A stretch of DNA of 61,605 nt from Perkinsus olseni (taxonomy: Eukaryota > Perkinsozoa > Perkinsida). The position numbers were made by a program, and so were the translations under genes. Each line of letters opens with the position of its first letter. Position 1 is the first letter of the stretch. The notes beneath the pieces were generated by a model. That model saw nothing but the letters and a program-made list of their open reading frames with translations, did not search any database and was not told the DNA's origin. Shown here piece after piece: positions 46,116 through 56,186 of this stretch. Where the stretch lies: the NCBI GenBank assembly GCA_013115125.1, contig JABANN010000148.1:1-61605 (forward strand). Reading direction: 5' to 3'.

Positions 46116-46515
46116 CGAGCCTGTCCTGTCCTACGAGAAAGGTCGCCAATGGGACGAGAGGGTGAGGCTGTGAGAAGAGGGAGAATCCGCTGTCTTGCTG
46201 CTCCTTCTGATCAACCATTTACACCAATCACGCTTCGAGTTTTCCGCTCCTACCACCCTTGCAAGACTGAATCAACTCAACAGAGAGACGATCAATGAAA
46301 CTACAAAAGGGAAACTTGATGTTGCATTCGTGAGTGTATGTTTCGACTAATGTAATTCCTCTATGTCCACTCGTAGTAAATCACCTAACCTCAATTAAAA
46401 GGATAACGAGATTACTACGACTAAGAAGAAGAAAACGACAGATAGAAATAAGAATGACCTTGTGTACGGCGGCCGATCTAGAACAACAAATCTACCTTAT
46501 CACTACGAGCTGAGT
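46116..46515. other. Intergenic, no gene seen
   Basis: 400 bp between the EDRF1-like start and the perilipin-like stop, both on the minus strand. It is AT-richer than its surroundings with A-rich runs near 46300 and 46420. It probably holds the EDRF1-like promoter. Confidence 0.5.
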
Positions 46516-47502
46516 TTAATGAGCGGCGGCCTTCTCCCCTCTGGCAACACCGCAAGCCCACGGGCAAGCGAATGCCGCACTAATGGAGGCCATACCGTTA
46601 TTGAAGTTGTCCCAAGTGAAAAGTGCGGCCACCTTGGTACAGACGAAAGTAGCAGCCTTTACGATAGCATCCTTAGCGAGGTTCAAGTACTCATAAGCCT
46701 TCACAGAGACGGTCTTGTACATCTCCTGAATCTCATGTTTCCTCTCAGGAGTGAACACCTTATTGTAGGTATCAACGACCTTACCCTTGAGGCACAATGA
46801 GTACTCCTTAGCCTTAGTGAACGTGAAGCGGGCAGCACTCTCGAACCACTCCCAACAACCGATAGCATGAGCCTTCAAAGATTGCCACATTCCAGGGGCT
46901 TTCTCTTTCAGCTCGCTGTACTTGGCGGCAGAGGCTCTCGTCTTGAAGCAAGACCAAGCAGAGGCACAGAGCTCCTTGGCGCCAGACCAGAGGAAACAGG
47001 ACCAGAACTCCCACACTTCAGACGTGTACTCCTTGCAAGGCTCAATTACGTAGTAGTCAGCACGGGTATACACACGAGAACACACAGTACCGGCCAGACC
47101 TAGAGCGCGAGCAAGCTCACTCTGATGCTCAGCGGCGGTAGTGGTAATAGAAGGCTTCTGCTCCTCAGGAGCCTTGTCCTTGCTAGAGCACGAGGGACTT
47201 GTAGTAGTAGCAGCGGACTCCTCCTCAGAGTGGGTCATATCAGCAGGCTCATCAAGAGGGGGGAGCATACTGTCCACTAAGACCTCGGTCCTATCAAGGA
47301 AACTGTCGAAGGCAGCAGACATGTAGTCACTAGCACTGGTAGCAGCGGCGGAGATCTTCTGACCAGTGGGAGTCTTCTTGAAATCATCGACGCGTTCTTG
47401 AACCTTGCTGCTCGCCTTTTCGAACTTCGCGCTCACGGACTGCGTCATCTCGGGCGTCAGGATTGGGAAGGGAGGGACGGCGACGAATGCATAGGAAATC
47501 AT
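46516..47502 (-). CDS. Perilipin-like lipid-droplet protein (tentative)
   Basis: A single uninterrupted frame of 328 codons runs from the ATG at 47502 (MISYAFVAVPPFPILTPEMT) to a stop at 46516. A segment AFDSFLDRTEVLVDSMLPPL recalls the perilipin/adipophilin helix that precedes 'VDxxLP'. After an acidic Ser/Thr-rich linker come amphipathic helices with many Trp, Cys and Lys residues (VWEFWSCFLWSGAKELCASA, IGCWEWFESAARFTFTKAKE, VSVKAYEYLNLAKDAIVKAA). There is no signal peptide or obvious transmembrane helix. Long amphipathic helices of this kind can coat lipid droplets, so I favour a perilipin or MLDP-like role, but the match is weak. The lack of introns is notable. Confidence 0.45.
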   Translation of the reverse strand: MISYAFVAVPPFPILTPEMTQSVSAKFEKASSKVQERVDDFKKTPTGQKISAAATSASDYMSAAFDSFLDRTEVLVDSMLPPLDEPADMTHSEEESAATTTSPSCSSKDKAPEEQKPSITTTAAEHQSELARALGLAGTVCSRVYTRADYYVIEPCKEYTSEVWEFWSCFLWSGAKELCASAWSCFKTRASAAKYSELKEKAPGMWQSLKAHAIGCWEWFESAARFTFTKAKEYSLCLKGKVVDTYNKVFTPERKHEIQEMYKTVSVKAYEYLNLAKDAIVKAATFVCTKVAALFTWDNFNNGMASISAAFACPWACGVARGEKAAAH

Positions 47503-48317
47503 CTTTACGACTTATACCAAACTTCAACTGAGCAATACGGCAGATTACTTTCGGGTCGGATAACAGCCGCTTTGAACAACAGCTGAACCACTGCGATACG
47601 AGCTAGCCATAAAAGGCAGTACAGGCAACAACTCATCGAGGCGATACGATACCACGGAATTATGATCAGAATGGAACGATTCCTAGGGAAAATACGGAAT
47701 AGAATACAGTTGCGCAAGGTGCCAACCTAGCCTTGATGGGCCGCACAACTGTCCCGACACAATGCTGTCCCCGTATCTGGAAAGAGGCTGCCGATAAAGG
47801 CGGATGATATCCATCCAAAACACAATAACAGCTCCTTAGTGGCGATCAGAAACGTATGTCATGAACTCAATATCCTGACCCTGCAGGGAAGGCGATAAAA
47901 GAACCGTGGTGCAGCCCGACCTCGAATTCAAGATACTCGTAAACCACTTAGGTCAGTAGAACCCATGAGTATGCTAGAGTATCATCTCTTCTGACGAGCA
48001 AGCGCTGCGCCATATTGATCATGACGCGTTCGTCTTCGAAGTGCAAGAAAATTGCAAGAAAATCCTGGGCCTTCGTGCCGTTGCTCGCTCGCCCTTGATG
48101 AAACTGTAGGCTGCGACCCACGGCTGGTCGCGTACATGATATGACAGTGAGTAGGATTAGGACCCCTCCTTAGGCGGTAGGCATGTGTACTCAATATGAG
48201 GGTGCGGGGGAGTCTCGCTAGCACGAAGAATGGGCTGTATATGATGTTGGGCGGGTGTGATCGATCGACGCTATTTTGGTGCGATTCAGACTCCTTTCTA
48301 AACACCCTTCAGTAATC
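47503..48317. other. Intergenic, no convincing gene
   Basis: 815 bp between divergent genes (perilipin-like minus, LC8 plus). A 107-codon minus-strand open frame (47982-48305) lacks any recognisable content and ends against the LC8 start. I take it as chance. Confidence 0.45.
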
Positions 48318-48750
<433 letters not shown>

Positions 48751-49184
48751 GAAGTGATGTAACGGCCTGACTATTCCCAGCAACGCTGCTACTTGGGTAG
48801 TGCGATCAGCTAGTAGCTCGTACTTCTAGTGGCGATCTTTGCTCGGGTTCGCGGCCATAATGATGTATTGCCGGATGACGACTGATGAGTGTATGTTATA
48901 CTATTATTCACGGTATGGAAATTGTGTTCAGCAGTTAAGTTCAACTCCGGAGGAATAAGTACAGGGAACAGCAGGTGGAGATTGGGAACGTGAGAAATAT
49001 TTTTCCAATCGGTGGTCGCTATGCTCTCGTTGCCAATTATTCTCAATGAAGGATATCTGGCAGCGATAGAAACTGAAACTCACGCCGATAGCAATGATAG
49101 TAGCAGCAGCAATTTGAATTTATGCCTGCGGAGGCGCCCGGCAGTCTCTCGCAGTGTCTCGTCCGCTTCCTCAAACATTTTCTC

Positions 49185-49221
49185 TACACCAGCCCCACCA
49201 TAATATGGTGGGGCTGGTGTA
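49185..49221. repeat. Perfect 18-bp palindromic hairpin
   Basis: Arms TACACCAGCCCCACCATA and its exact complement are separated by a single A. It lies between the LC8 gene (ends 48750) and the SEC14-like gene (ends 49428), which converge. A transcript from either strand could form a very stable hairpin. The remaining spacer (48751-49427) holds no gene that I can see. Confidence 0.85.
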
Positions 49222-49427
49222 AACGTCCTCTAGAGCAGAGGAAAGGTATAGTACTTATTTTCAAGAGATGAATAATTTCTAGTTGCGGACGTTGTCTTCT
49301 AGAATCGCGGGAATCCGATTGATTGCCATATCGTCCACAGAAAGATGCCCCTTCCCACAATAATAGTAAACTCAAACACTTCACACATCAACTTCAAGCT
49401 TTGTTTGCAGGACAATGTGCAGCTGAA

Positions 49428-50848
49428 TTATAGGAATGTCATGGTATGCTCAACAGTGTCTGGATATGGTCGGTGCGTTCCACCGTACTCAGCTTCCAAT
49501 TGCTCTTTGTCTAAGAACCTGCTCACTAAGGTATCGTGGAAATCGGCTCCTAGAATATCAATCTTCTCTTTAGTTTGACTGTCTAGACAAGGCTTCATGA
49601 CGCGCCAGAAAGCAGTAAAAACAAAAGGACAGTTGACCTGATCACGAATCATCTCGAAGGACCTCGAGGGCACGTTCCCACTAGTATGCCAGCGTATAAG
49701 CGTTCGGGGAACTCATCCTGGGCCAGACGTATGAACTGTCGAGCGAAGGACATGTCGGCATTTCGGGATACTGACCACCCCTAAGACAAAAGATCAATAA
49801 CCTCTATGCACTGGTTGATCGGCTCACTTCCAAGTCTATAAGGACCACCAATTTACCGTCGCTGCCTGGTATTGAGTCCGCGGTTTTTCCTAGCGAATCC
49901 AGGTTGTATGCCAAGTACTTGATGTATCTGTCGACTCTGTGAGGGAGGCGAGCCAGCGGGTTGAGTACTCTGTAAGGCCACCCTGAATGTCTTTAGGCAC
50001 TATATTCCTGGCCTTGAAGATAGCAAAGGGATGGCCACATCGAGTCACACCAGCGAACTTCCATGCCTCTGAGATCATCAATCTGAATATGCCAAGCTTG
50101 AACCAAACCCACTCACTGCTCGCTAGTGCATGAGGGAAGTCATCATGCGGTCTCATGTTCTCGATAGGGCCATATGTCCTACGGAACTCGACATGCTCCT
50201 TCATCAACTTCAAAGCATCCTTCAACCTCCCTGATCAAGGGACCCTCCGTCCCATCAGCTAAGCCTGTTTACCGTTCCGGGCCTTGGCGAAGCGAAGGTA
50301 ATCCCTGTCTGTGACCCGCCAGCCGCAGTACTCCAAGATGTACTGGGGAGAGAGGTCTTGAAGCATTCGAGTCACTGTGTCAAGATAAGGACCATCAAGT
50401 GATACCCTGAGAGATATTTCTGTCACGGAGCAAGATTCCGCGGAAGCTCAGGCGGCCCCCGGCTACTGAAGGGTCGCAGTCGTAACGGGTCGACTTTCAT
50501 GGTGATCATCAGCCGAGGGCTCTCCATCATCAAACTCCGATTGCGCTGTATGGTACACGGAATTCGTCTGTTGCGAGGGGGCGTCCTTGCGAGACAGCGA
50601 GGAGAAGCTCCTATTGAGACGTTGCCTAGCAAGGGAAACGTCTCGTTCAAACGATGGTGCTCTCTCATCACAGTGCTATCATTATCCACAGGAGGGCCAG
50701 GAGTACGTTGAAAAGTTCTGAAGGCGCTCCAACTAGCTGAAGAAAGGTGAGAAAGAGAAGTGCGGCTGAAGGCTGGTCCAAATGGAATGGAAGCCCGTGA
50801 GGCATACACGCCTAAGAAGCAAAGATCTTGGAGCATTGACAACAACAT
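49428..50848 (-). CDS. SEC14/CRAL-TRIO lipid-binding protein
   Basis: Exons in order: ILQDLSPQYILEYCGWRVTD region (about 50360), ALKLMKEHVEFRRTYGPIEN (about 50210), and AWKFAGVTRCGHPFAIFKAR. Then come YNLDSLGKTADSIPGSDGKL (about 49910), SVSRNADMSFARQFIRLAQD and ERLYAG (about 49770-49690). The last exon has VNCPFVFTAFWRVMKPCLDS, QTKEKIDILG and LVSRFLDKEQLEAEYGGTHR, with the stop at 49428-49430. This is the CRAL-TRIO order, and the final 'P-F-V-F-T-A-F-W...I-L-G...L...YGGT' segment is diagnostic. Such proteins exchange phosphoinositides and other lipids between membranes. The N terminus from the ATG at 50848 (MLLSMLQDLCFLGVYASRAS) is hydrophobic and its connection is uncertain. Confidence 0.75.
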
Positions 50849-50926
50849 GAACAGTGGTCCCTTCTCAAGAAGCAGCTAGAGATCGTAGTTCAGCGGATAG
50901 GAGGGGGTGGTGAAGAAGCAAATAGA

Positions 50927-50953
50927 GGTGGTGGTGGTGGTGGTGGTGGTGGT
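50927..50953. repeat. (GGT)9 microsatellite
   Basis: Nine perfect GGT units in the spacer between the SEC14-like gene start (50848) and the CCCH gene stop (51186). No gene is seen in 50849-51185. Confidence 0.85.
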
Positions 50954-51185
50954 AAAGTAATGGTTATATGGTAATGGATATAAAGATTCTCGACCCACCA
51001 CCATACATCAATGACGATACATTCGCCATGGCATGTCACTATGGACTACCAGTAGACATTATACCAAACTATGCAGACAAGCCAGCAGTTCCAGCAGCAG
51101 GGAGCCCACAGTTATCCCCAATTCACGATGTGCTCACAGCTAGTGGAGAACACCTCGATGATGACACAGGCGTGTATCAAAAGGC

Positions 51186-52295
51186 CTATGCCATAGAATT
51201 ATTCTTATCCTGTGAGGCAGGTGGTGGTGGGGATGATGATGGGGTATAAAACGGCGGTACCGGCATGTCAGAGCTCGAGTCCAACAGATGGTCGAGTGTA
51301 ATCTTCTGTAGCTCAACAGCGTGAGCATGGCCCACGAGGCATTGGAAAATCTCCTCCGCTGAGGCGTCATCTCGGAGTACTGGAGAACCCAGACTACAAC
51401 CGATGGAGTTCTGAGTCTCCCGCATCTTCCGAGCCTCTTGCCGTTGCTTACGGCTCATCCTTGATCTCTTCCGAATATCATGATGAAAGTGACAAAAGAG
51501 GCATTCAGCACCGTAGACGCAGGGCCTCTCACTATTATTAGCAAACACGCATGGCCGACATGTGCCGAGCTCATGCACTATACTACCCGCCGAAAGCAGC
51601 TTCCCTGTCTGCGGGTCTCTGGGTATCAACGACAGCAACCGATCACGGTCCTCCTCACTGAGGTCCTTCATATTGATGTGGGTAGGACCCGTCGCCCTCT
51701 TACTACTCCCAGTGTGAGGAGCACTAGGAGCATCTTTCTTCGCAACTTCACCAACCTTCTTCGTCTCGTCGCGATTAGGGACTCCAGAATCGAAGGTGGC
51801 AATTCCACTAACAGTAGTATCGAAAGGAGACCCTGATTGACCCTCGGGCATAATCGTATCAGAGGGTACACCACCGACAACACTCGATAGGTGGTTCTCG
51901 TCGCTCTGAACTGACGAACCAGAGCTATATTCCGGCCTAGCTTCGGGAATAGTGGCCGGAGGACCAGAGAAGGGCTGGTGCAGAATCTGACAATATGACG
52001 GTAGGAGAAAATAGAAATTGCAGAGAGATACCTTACCGAGGTTGGCCCAGTAGCCACTTCCGGAGCCGCTGGTTGGAGACCGAAAGCAGCACCGCCCCGA
52101 AATAGCATGCTGGCCAGCTGGGAGGCAGTCCTGTCGATGTTGGTTCCCTCCGGCATGCTCCTCGCCTTCAGGGCCATTGATGGACGTGCATTACCGTTGG
52201 CATCCAGACCATAGATCTCATCAAGTGGGGGTTCAGGATCAGTAAAATTGATGAAGGTATTACGTACCGAGTAGTGGGGTTGAGACAGAAGATGA

Positions 52296-52335
<40 letters not shown>

Positions 52336-52405
52336 GCTGCTGCTGCTGTTGGCCTTGCTCCTTAAAGTCTCCGTCGCCACCCAATTGTCCTGTATTGAAA
52401 GACAT
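51186..52405 (-). CDS. CCCH zinc-finger protein with poly-Q tract
   Basis: It starts at the ATG at 52405 (MSFNTGQLGGDGDFKEQG) and continues with a run of 18 glutamines and EPPLDEIYGLDANGNARPSM. After an intron near 52040-51850 it resumes with a linker (NMKDLSEEDRDRLLSLIPRD). The zinc finger is SIVHELGTCRPCVF followed by PCVYGAECLFCHFHHD and the basic helix SRMSRKQRQEARKM. C-C-C-H spacing of this kind (HxxGxCxPC...C..G..C.FCH) is common in alveolate RNA-associated proteins. The C terminus is Pro/Ser-rich with TAG at 51186-51188. RNA binding or mRNA regulation is inferred from the domain. Confidence 0.75.
52297..52350 (-). repeat. CAA/CAG repeat coding poly-Q
   Basis: A trinucleotide tract (TTG/CTG on the plus strand) encodes 18 consecutive glutamines in the CCCH protein. 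CAG units sit at the upstream end of the coding tract, followed by a pure CAA run, which suggests recent expansion. Confidence 0.85.
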
Positions 52406-52523
52406 GATGGGCGAGTGTCAAGTACTACAAATGATACTACTAAAGAAGGAGGAGGAGGCGTGACACGCGTCCAACAGGCAACACAACCCCTAAGAATTTG
52501 CCGTAAGACAGCAGACTACGAAC

Positions 52524-52871
52524 ATGGACGCCCGAGCACGAGCCGCAACTCCTTCAGCTTCACTCGATTCAACCAGATCAGGTGCTTCAATGGCCCCTCC
52601 TCGTCCACACCCTCCCCTTCCAGCTGAGGGGAAGCTTCTGGATCGACCACAGTTTGGGTTCCTGTACAACTACACTCGACAACTCGACACCTGAGACGGC
52701 AGCATCAGCAACACCCAGCCCGTGCCCCTTCCACAATACTACCGAGAACCGTCGCTCTTCGACTCGCCAGATGAGTAATGCCAACTTCGTCGGACCAGCG
52801 AGTACGGCCTCACCTTCGACAAAGACGTATTTGAATACATAGAGGGATACAAAAGGGCGGGCTGCTGCTGA
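52524..52871 (+). CDS. Small protein with two in-frame stops or tiny introns
   Basis: From the ATG at 52524 one frame reads MDARARAATPSASLDSTRSG, then EGKLLDRPQFGFLYNYTRQL DT and TGA at 52692-52694. The same frame then continues with protein-like sequence (NTQPVPLPQYYREPSLFDSP), TAA at 52776-52778, and EYGLTFDKDVFEYIEGYKRA before a final TGA at 52869-52871. Removing the 24-nt GT...AG stretch 52775-52798 would skip the second stop and stay in frame. The first stop has no such simple explanation. It could be a 56-residue protein, a gene whose intron limits I misjudge, or a decaying gene. It is divergent from the CCCH gene. Confidence 0.35.
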
Positions 52872-52968
52872 CGGCGACATAACCGACAAGGCCAACACGA
52901 TCAGGGAAAAATAAGAACAGGAAACCTCACAAGGAATGCATTAACAACAGTGATGATGTCTTCATTGC

Positions 52969-55215
52969 TTAATTTTGCTCTAAAATTTCGAGGGCTGTCT
53001 CGGACTCTCTCAGGGTTGGATCTCTGACGTAACGTCCCTCTTGTGTGGTCGCTATTATGAAAGACTCTATATTACATGTACTTGATATGAAGGCAGTCGA
53101 AGACGTCCTTCTCAGTTTTACAGGGTATACAGCTGCCATCGCTACGGAATACACCATGGTCATTCACTCTGATGACGGAGTACAGGCTCACGATACGTCT
53201 GATTTTGGCTCAAAGTCTTACTTCAGTCCCAATTTAGTCTTGGCGTAGTACCGCATACGCCTATTGAAAACGCCGCTCCCAGTGAAGTGGACCAAAGCGT
53301 ATCTAAGCCCATCCAGCGCGGTAATACTACACCTAAATCGCTGCTCCTACGGGTAATCCTGCAAAGACCATACTTTAATATCTATCCTTCGATGAATATG
53401 CTTAAAGCTCAACTGGAAAACACCGAAGTACCTGCTCGGGACCACATCGAAGAAAGATACCACACGAGAGCACTTTTACGTCGGCGATGACATTTTGTCC
53501 ATCGCTTGAGGAACCAGGTTATCGTCCATTTCATTATCATAAGGATCGTCAAAAACCGGTGTAGTAATCCCTGAAAACATTCTAAGGGATTTCAAGTGAT
53601 GAGCAAGGGGACGAGCAGTACCGGAGCCCCTCAGATGCTGATGGTACTGGTTAAGATGGTCCGTGAGCTTAGCTTGAGGAAAGGACTCTGAGACGCCTCC
53701 TTCAGACAGACTGGCGATAATTGACCTGATAAGTCCTGTGTAGCACCAGAGCCGCAAACCATGAGCTAAAGGCCGAATCCGATCATAAGCCCGGTCTAGG
53801 TCTGATCAAGAGCTTACGATAATATGGCAGCATTCTCGGTGTATGTGAGCTGCTTCGTCTTATGGGTTATCAAGAAATCGACGTCACCACACATAACCTT
53901 ACCTCGTCGGTAACTACCGCATACCACTACCTGTACGGACTAGATGGGACGTAATGCCAGCGCCTTTTGTAGTACATTAAAATTGTCTACTCCGCCGTAC
54001 TTGGCGAGAGTAGCTCGATCCACTCCAGCCAGTACAACAGCCGATATCTCATCGACTTCTTGTCGGGGGATCTTAGAGTTGAACTCCTCGAAGTATCTAC
54101 CATCAAACTGCATGATGACCTCAAGATACGCGCCACCAGGCGGAGCACTTCAAGCCAATCTTCTGATTGTGATTGAGTTCGACGTTTTCCGTATGTCGAA
54201 GTGCTTCAACGTTCCGTATGCCCATCGCGTACCTGAGAGACCAACCTCAATCCCACCGCAGCCCGGGCCCTTGATATTACCATTTCTCTGCAGTAGTGAT
54301 TCCGACACCCCACACGTTAGTCAGTTCACGTATGCCGATAGCGCCTAGAAGGTTAGCCCCATTGGTCGAGGCTCACAAGTGGGTCATGCTGTACTTACGC
54401 TCTGCCGAGCCGATCACCTCAGCCTTCTTCACGGTACCAGTACTGACGAACTCACGAATCTAACGAGAGCATTGGTACCTGGTGAGTGGGAGTTCGCCTA
54501 CCTTCTCCTTTATCTTGATCCCTATACCACTACCACATTGTAATTCGAAGCGCTCCACAGCGGCGTCGCTATCCAATGGGTAGCTAACACAGCACAAATA
54601 TCCAACCAACTTGACGGCAATAATAGCACTTCAGCTTATCTATCTTATCTGCAGCCCTTCGGTAACTCCGTGCTCTGAACTCATCCGAATCGCCCTTATT
54701 GTGACGCAAGTTAGCCTCAAGATCTCCAAAGATCTGGCTCAGGCGCTTATTGCAGTCTAGCGGGCCTCCCGCCTCGTCAGAATTCTGACTCCCGTCATCC
54801 CTGGTGGCCGTCGGCACTTCCTTCGGAACTGGAGGTTCACGGGGAGCAGTCGGCGACACGGCTGGAGCATCCCCGGCTTCTTGCGCAGAGGACCTCTCAG
54901 AGTCGGTTAGGTGTATTCTATATCGGTCAAACGGTAGCTTCCGCTGCTCGTCGAGGCAATCACACAGCCAATCAGCCTTCAAAATCGAGGCCGGAGGGTC
55001 TCCATTCAAGAAACTTCTGAGCTTCATGACAGATACGGAGTTACCTGAAACACCAAGGCCCTTCAGTGATGAACCCCTCCCCTATGTCTCTTAGTACACG
55101 CTAAGCAGATGGCACTGTCGAGTTGGTGACGGCAGACCTCGGCTCCCGCTTCCTGAGCTCGTTTAACGAGTATTTTACTCCGCCATGTTGTTGGGGACAG
55201 TGACCCTAGCGGCAC
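52969..55215 (-). CDS. Family X DNA polymerase with BRCT domain (Pol lambda/mu-like)
   Basis: Enzymes of this group fill gaps in base-excision repair and end joining. BRCT pieces appear first (WRSKILVKRAQEAGAEVCRH near 55190, SFLNGDPPASILKADWLCDC near 55000). Then comes the 8-kDa domain (NKRLSQIFGDLEANLRHNKG, DEFRARSYRRAADKIDKL at 54755-54640), helix-hairpin-helix pieces (QCGSGIGIKIKEKV; NVWGVGITTAEKWYQ), and LNHNQKIGLKYFEEFNS. The palm has VCGSYRRGKVMCGDVDFLIT at 53935-53870 with both metal-binding Asp, and RRIDIKV (about 53390) supplies the third. HFTGSGVFNRRMRYYAKTKL follows. The last exon gives DPTLRESETALEILEQN with TAA at 52969-52971. The BRCT plus PolX order fits lambda, mu or TdT. The first exon and exact start are not resolved. 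Confidence 0.82.
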
Positions 55216-55752
55216 TATGTATATCTAACAACGGCTACTAGTCTTACCCCTCACTCCTGCTACTCTCTATTCATATTCTAATGCATGCTGATCATCACGA
55301 GACAACGTACGACGGCCTCGAGCAGGCACCATCCTGCTGTCCCAGTCGACGCTAAAGATGCGCTAATATCGATAGCAGCAGTATGAAGAGATGCACACGA
55401 GAGACATGCCGAGCGGTATCTCACCTGGCATCCGTTGAGGAACAAGTTCTCCTCTAGTTCTCGTTTCATTGGTATCCCTCTTGTCACCCCGTCTTCTGCT
55501 GGGTAAAGTGGAGATTTTCACGTAAAATGCACGTAAACACGACGACGTCACGCTGGCTGAACGCGGGACGTTGAGCCCTCTGATAAACAAGTTAACTCCG
55601 AAACAGCATCTCAATTCCTGTTTAGACAGAAGATGTGGCTTCAGATTCGATTCTGAGTTTCCGATCCCGGTCCACTCACGGACGGGGGGCCCTGCAGTCG
55701 AGCTGGCATAGCCTCTACTCAGCCTCGCCCGTCGAAGCTGAGTGAGGTTATA

Positions 55753-56162
55753 GGAGGACACAGGTTGTTCACCTAACGTGGCTGCACGTCCCGCTGTGTA
55801 TCCACCGAAGTACAATAGTGTCTCCATTGACGCGAAGTTGGAGTTTACTTTCTATGAGAGTATCCTGGCGCACAGTCTTGCACGCCTGCCGGAATTGGAA
55901 GTCCAATCGACGAAAAAGAGGTTGATGAGGTATAGTTGGCTTGGTCTATAGGGCAGCTCTTATTTACGTGAATAACTATGTGGGCCAGTTACGCAGTCGA
56001 CATGTTAGCATAATAAGGATGAGCCCTGTGTTATTCAGTCATCCTGCCATACGTCTCTCGGGAGTTATCTTCCATCAGGACGACCCAACTGGAACACAAC
56101 TTGCTACACGTCAGACATACACTTGTGAAGCCGTGCCATGGGAGGGTATCTCGGAAACATAG
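55753..56162 (+). CDS. Unresolved small gene
   Basis: A frame open from 55753 reads VAARPAVYPPKYNSVSIDAK and LEFTFYESILAHSLARLPEL EVQSTKKRLM, then meets GTATAG. A second frame (55941-56162) reads ALIYVNNYVGQLRSRHVSII and VLFSHPAIRLSGVIFHQDDP, ending in GISET with a stop. A short GT-AG interval between them (about 22 nt) would be too small for a usual intron. No ATG is evident for the first piece. It could be internal exons of a larger gene whose other parts I cannot see. The upstream stretch 55216-55752 holds nothing convincing. Confidence 0.3.
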
Positions 56163-56186
56163 AGATCTACCAGTTGTGTTGGATCA

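Noticed and set aside
52587-52898. 103-codon minus-strand frame opposite the small gene
   Set aside because: It looks coding-like (VEGEAVLAGPTKLALLIW) but lacks an ATG-based start and any family match. It may simply mirror the biased plus-strand frame.
53944-54348. 134-codon plus-strand open frame
   Set aside because: It is antisense to the DNA polymerase exons that carry clear family motifs, so it is a shadow frame.
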